The notes beneath the pieces were generated by a model, which made no database searches, was not told the origin of the DNA, and saw nothing but the letters and a program-made list of their open reading frames with translations. A stretch of 64,000 nucleotides of DNA from Pseudomonas sp. DC1.2 (lineage in GTDB: Bacteria; Pseudomonadota; Gammaproteobacteria; Pseudomonadales; Pseudomonadaceae): positions 5,114,001 through 5,178,000 of the forward strand of contig NZ_CP133782.1 of assembly GCF_034351645.1 (NCBI RefSeq), written 5' to 3'. Shown piece by piece: positions 62,119 through 64,000 of this stretch. How positions within the stretch are numbered: the stretch's first letter is position 1; each line of letters opens with the position of its first letter. Both the position numbers and the translations under genes were made by a program.

Positions 62119-62964
62119 ATGCTGATTGATCAGAAAATCCCCTTAGGCCAGTACATCGCGGGCTTCGTTGAATGGTTGACGCAACACGGCGCCAGCACCT
62201 TCGACGCCATCGCGGTGACCCTGGAAACGATGATCCACGGCGTGACGTTCGCGTTGACCTGGTTCAACCCGCTGGCATTGATCGGCCTCATTGCGCTACT
62301 GGCACACTTCATTCAACGCAAGTGGGGGCTGACCGTTTTCGTCATCCTCTCCTTTCTGCTGATCCTCAACCTGGGGTATTGGCAGGAAACCATGGAAACC
62401 CTCGCTCAGGTGCTGTTCGCCACCCTGGTCTGCGTGGTCATTGGCGTGCCGTTGGGCATCGTCGCCGCGCACAAGCCGATGTTCTACACACTGATGCGTC
62501 CGGTGCTCGATCTGATGCAGACCGTGCCGACGTTCGTGTACCTCATTCCGACCCTGACCCTCTTCGGTCTCGGTGTGGTGCCGGGTCTGATCTCGACGGT
62601 GGTGTTCGCGATTGCCGCGCCCATCCGCCTGACTTACCTGGGCATCCGTGATGTCCCGCAAGAATTGCTGGACGCCGGCAAAGCCTTTGGCTGCTCGCGC
62701 CGTCAGTTGCTCTCACGTATTGAACTGCCCCATGCCATGCCCAGCATCGCGGCCGGTATCACCCAGTGCATCATGTTGTCGCTGTCGATGGTGGTGATCG
62801 CAGCCCTGGTGGGTGCTGACGGTTTGGGCAAGCCAGTGGTCAACGCGCTGAACACCGCTGATATCGCCCTGGGCTTCGAAGCCGGGCTGGCCATCGTGCT
62901 GCTGGCGATCATGCTCGACCGAATCTGCAAACAACCCGACGCAAAAGTAGGGGGTGACGCATGA
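62119..62964 (+). CDS. cbcW: Choline/betaine ABC permease
   Basis: 281 aa, six or so membrane helices, BPD_transp_1 family. The EAA loop is visible in YLGIRDVPQELLDAGKAFGCSRRQLLSRIELP. ATG 62119 (MLIDQKIPLG) is preferred; ATG 62101 is in frame and neither has a strong RBS. It serves CbcX and, by analogy with P. aeruginosa, also CaiX and other binding proteins. The stop overlaps cbcV (ATGA). Confidence 0.92.
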   Translation: MLIDQKIPLGQYIAGFVEWLTQHGASTFDAIAVTLETMIHGVTFALTWFNPLALIGLIALLAHFIQRKWGLTVFVILSFLLILNLGYWQETMETLAQVLFATLVCVVIGVPLGIVAAHKPMFYTLMRPVLDLMQTVPTFVYLIPTLTLFGLGVVPGLISTVVFAIAAPIRLTYLGIRDVPQELLDAGKAFGCSRRQLLSRIELPHAMPSIAAGITQCIMLSLSMVVIAALVGADGLGKPVVNALNTADIALGFEAGLAIVLLAIMLDRICKQPDAKVGGDA

Positions 62965-64000
62965 GCATTATTCGCTTCGATAACGTTGACGTTATCTTCG
63001 CCAAAGATCCACGCCCGGCGCTCAAGCTGCTGGATCAGGGCATGACCCGCAACGAGATTCTGAAAAAAACCGGCCAGATCGTCGGCGTCGAAAAAGCCAG
63101 CCTGGACATCGAGAAAGGCGAAATCTGCGTGCTGATGGGCCTGTCCGGTTCGGGCAAGTCCAGCCTGCTGCGCTGCATCAACGGTTTGAACACCGTGAGC
63201 CGTGGCAAATTGTTCGTCGAACATGAAGGCAAGCAAATCGACATCGCCTCCTGCACCCCGGCCGAACTGAAAATGATGCGCACCAAACGGATTGCGATGG
63301 TGTTCCAGAAGTTCGCCCTGATGCCGTGGCTGACAGTCCGCGAGAACATCAGCTTCGGTCTGGAAATGCAGGGTCGACCGGAGAAGGAACGGCGCACCCT
63401 GGTGGACGACAAGCTTGAGCTGGTGGGCCTGACCCAGTGGCGCAACAAGAAACCCGACGAACTCTCCGGTGGTATGCAGCAACGCGTCGGCCTGGCCCGT
63501 GCGCTAGCGATGGACGCCGACATTCTGTTGATGGACGAACCGTTTTCGGCCCTCGACCCGCTGATTCGCCAAGGCCTGCAGGACGAACTGCTGGAGCTGC
63601 AACGCAAACTCAGCAAGACCATCGTTTTCGTCAGTCACGACCTCGATGAAGCCCTGAAACTCGGCAGCCGCATTGCGATCATGAAAGACGGCCGGATCAT
63701 TCAGTACAGCGTGCCGGAAGAAATCGTGCTGAACCCAGCTGATGATTACGTGCGGACCTTCGTCGCTCATACCAACCCACTAAACGTGCTGTGCGGGCGT
63801 AGCTTGATGCGCACCCTGGACAACTGCAAACGCATCAACGGCTCAGTCTGCCTCGATCCGGGCGGTGACTCATGGCTGGACTTGGCCGAAGGCAACACCA
63901 TCAAAGGCGCACGCCAGAATGGCGTTGCCCTGGACTTGCAGAATTGGGCGCCTGGGCAAGCGGTTGAAGCGCTGGGCCGCCGCCCGACGCTGGTGGATTC
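62961..64000 (+). CDS. cbcV: Choline/betaine ABC ATPase (runs off the right edge)
   Basis: At least 346 aa; no stop before the window ends. Walker A GLSGSGKSS (60-68), Q-loop VFQKFALMPW, signature LSGGMQQRVGLARAL, Walker B ILLMDEPFSALD and the switch His in VSHDLDE. N-terminal and C-terminal extensions (beyond about 270) are those of ProV/OpuAA-type ATPases. ATG overlaps the cbcW stop. Confidence 0.95.
   Translation, partial: MSIIRFDNVDVIFAKDPRPALKLLDQGMTRNEILKKTGQIVGVEKASLDIEKGEICVLMGLSGSGKSSLLRCINGLNTVSRGKLFVEHEGKQIDIASCTPAELKMMRTKRIAMVFQKFALMPWLTVRENISFGLEMQGRPEKERRTLVDDKLELVGLTQWRNKKPDELSGGMQQRVGLARALAMDADILLMDEPFSALDPLIRQGLQDELLELQRKLSKTIVFVSHDLDEALKLGSRIAIMKDGRIIQYSVPEEIVLNPADDYVRTFVAHTNPLNVLCGRSLMRTLDNCKRINGSVCLDPGGDSWLDLAEGNTIKGARQNGVALDLQNWAPGQAVEALGRRPTLVD

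Overview
The window is chromosomal DNA of a fluorescent Pseudomonas (P. fluorescens group by gene content and order; species cannot be fixed from sequence reading alone). It is GC-rich, densely coded, and carries the REP-type palindromes and REP-associated transposase usual in that group. Gene order from about 25.8 kb to the right edge follows the choline / glycine betaine / carnitine region of P. aeruginosa (PA5376-PA5411 and the glyA-sox-purU operon), here gathered into one stretch.

Left part (0-25 kb): a lone receiver protein; a DUF294 nucleotidyltransferase with a DEDD exonuclease; a ferri-siderophore locus (FecI-type sigma, FecR, TonB receptor with STN domain, PepSY membrane protein, small membrane protein) behind a Fur-box-like site; an MFS transporter; a glutathione transferase; an orphan VasX-type type VI effector with a DUF6708 partner; creBCD; a RimB-like protease; an acyltransferase; a DUF2780 protein; and a fasciclin protein with an ECF sigma / anti-sigma pair. 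At 25.0-25.8 kb an AT-rich island with a probably frameshifted small gene lies between the intact fdhA 3' end and a second, diverged fragment of fdhA.

Right part (25.8-64 kb) is a one-carbon and quaternary-amine catabolic region. CbcXWV imports choline and betaine; CaiX binds carnitine and probably shares the CbcWV permease. CdhA, CdhC and CdhB turn carnitine into glycine betaine. GbcAB demethylates betaine to dimethylglycine, DgcAB with a dedicated ETF gives sarcosine, SoxBDAG gives glycine, GlyA makes serine, and SdaB makes pyruvate. FdhA and PurU dispose of formaldehyde and formyl-THF. GbdR and CdhR are the AraC-family regulators. LtaE, a TraX-family protein and a RAYT/REP block sit in the middle.

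The most unusual structures are non-coding. An 886-bp gap between gbcA and etfB holds four degenerate tandem repeats, each with a perfect DnaA box (TTATCCACA) in the same orientation at 182, 182 and 161 bp spacing; three more perfect boxes lie in the flanking genes. A 209-bp tandem array of REP palindromes follows a RAYT transposase. Direct repeats with exact 21-bp period lie upstream of caiX and cbcX and look like AraC-family operators. A cre-tag-like repeat precedes creD, and a U-tailed terminator on the minus strand near 57.1 kb has no coding gene feeding it, so a small RNA is possible.
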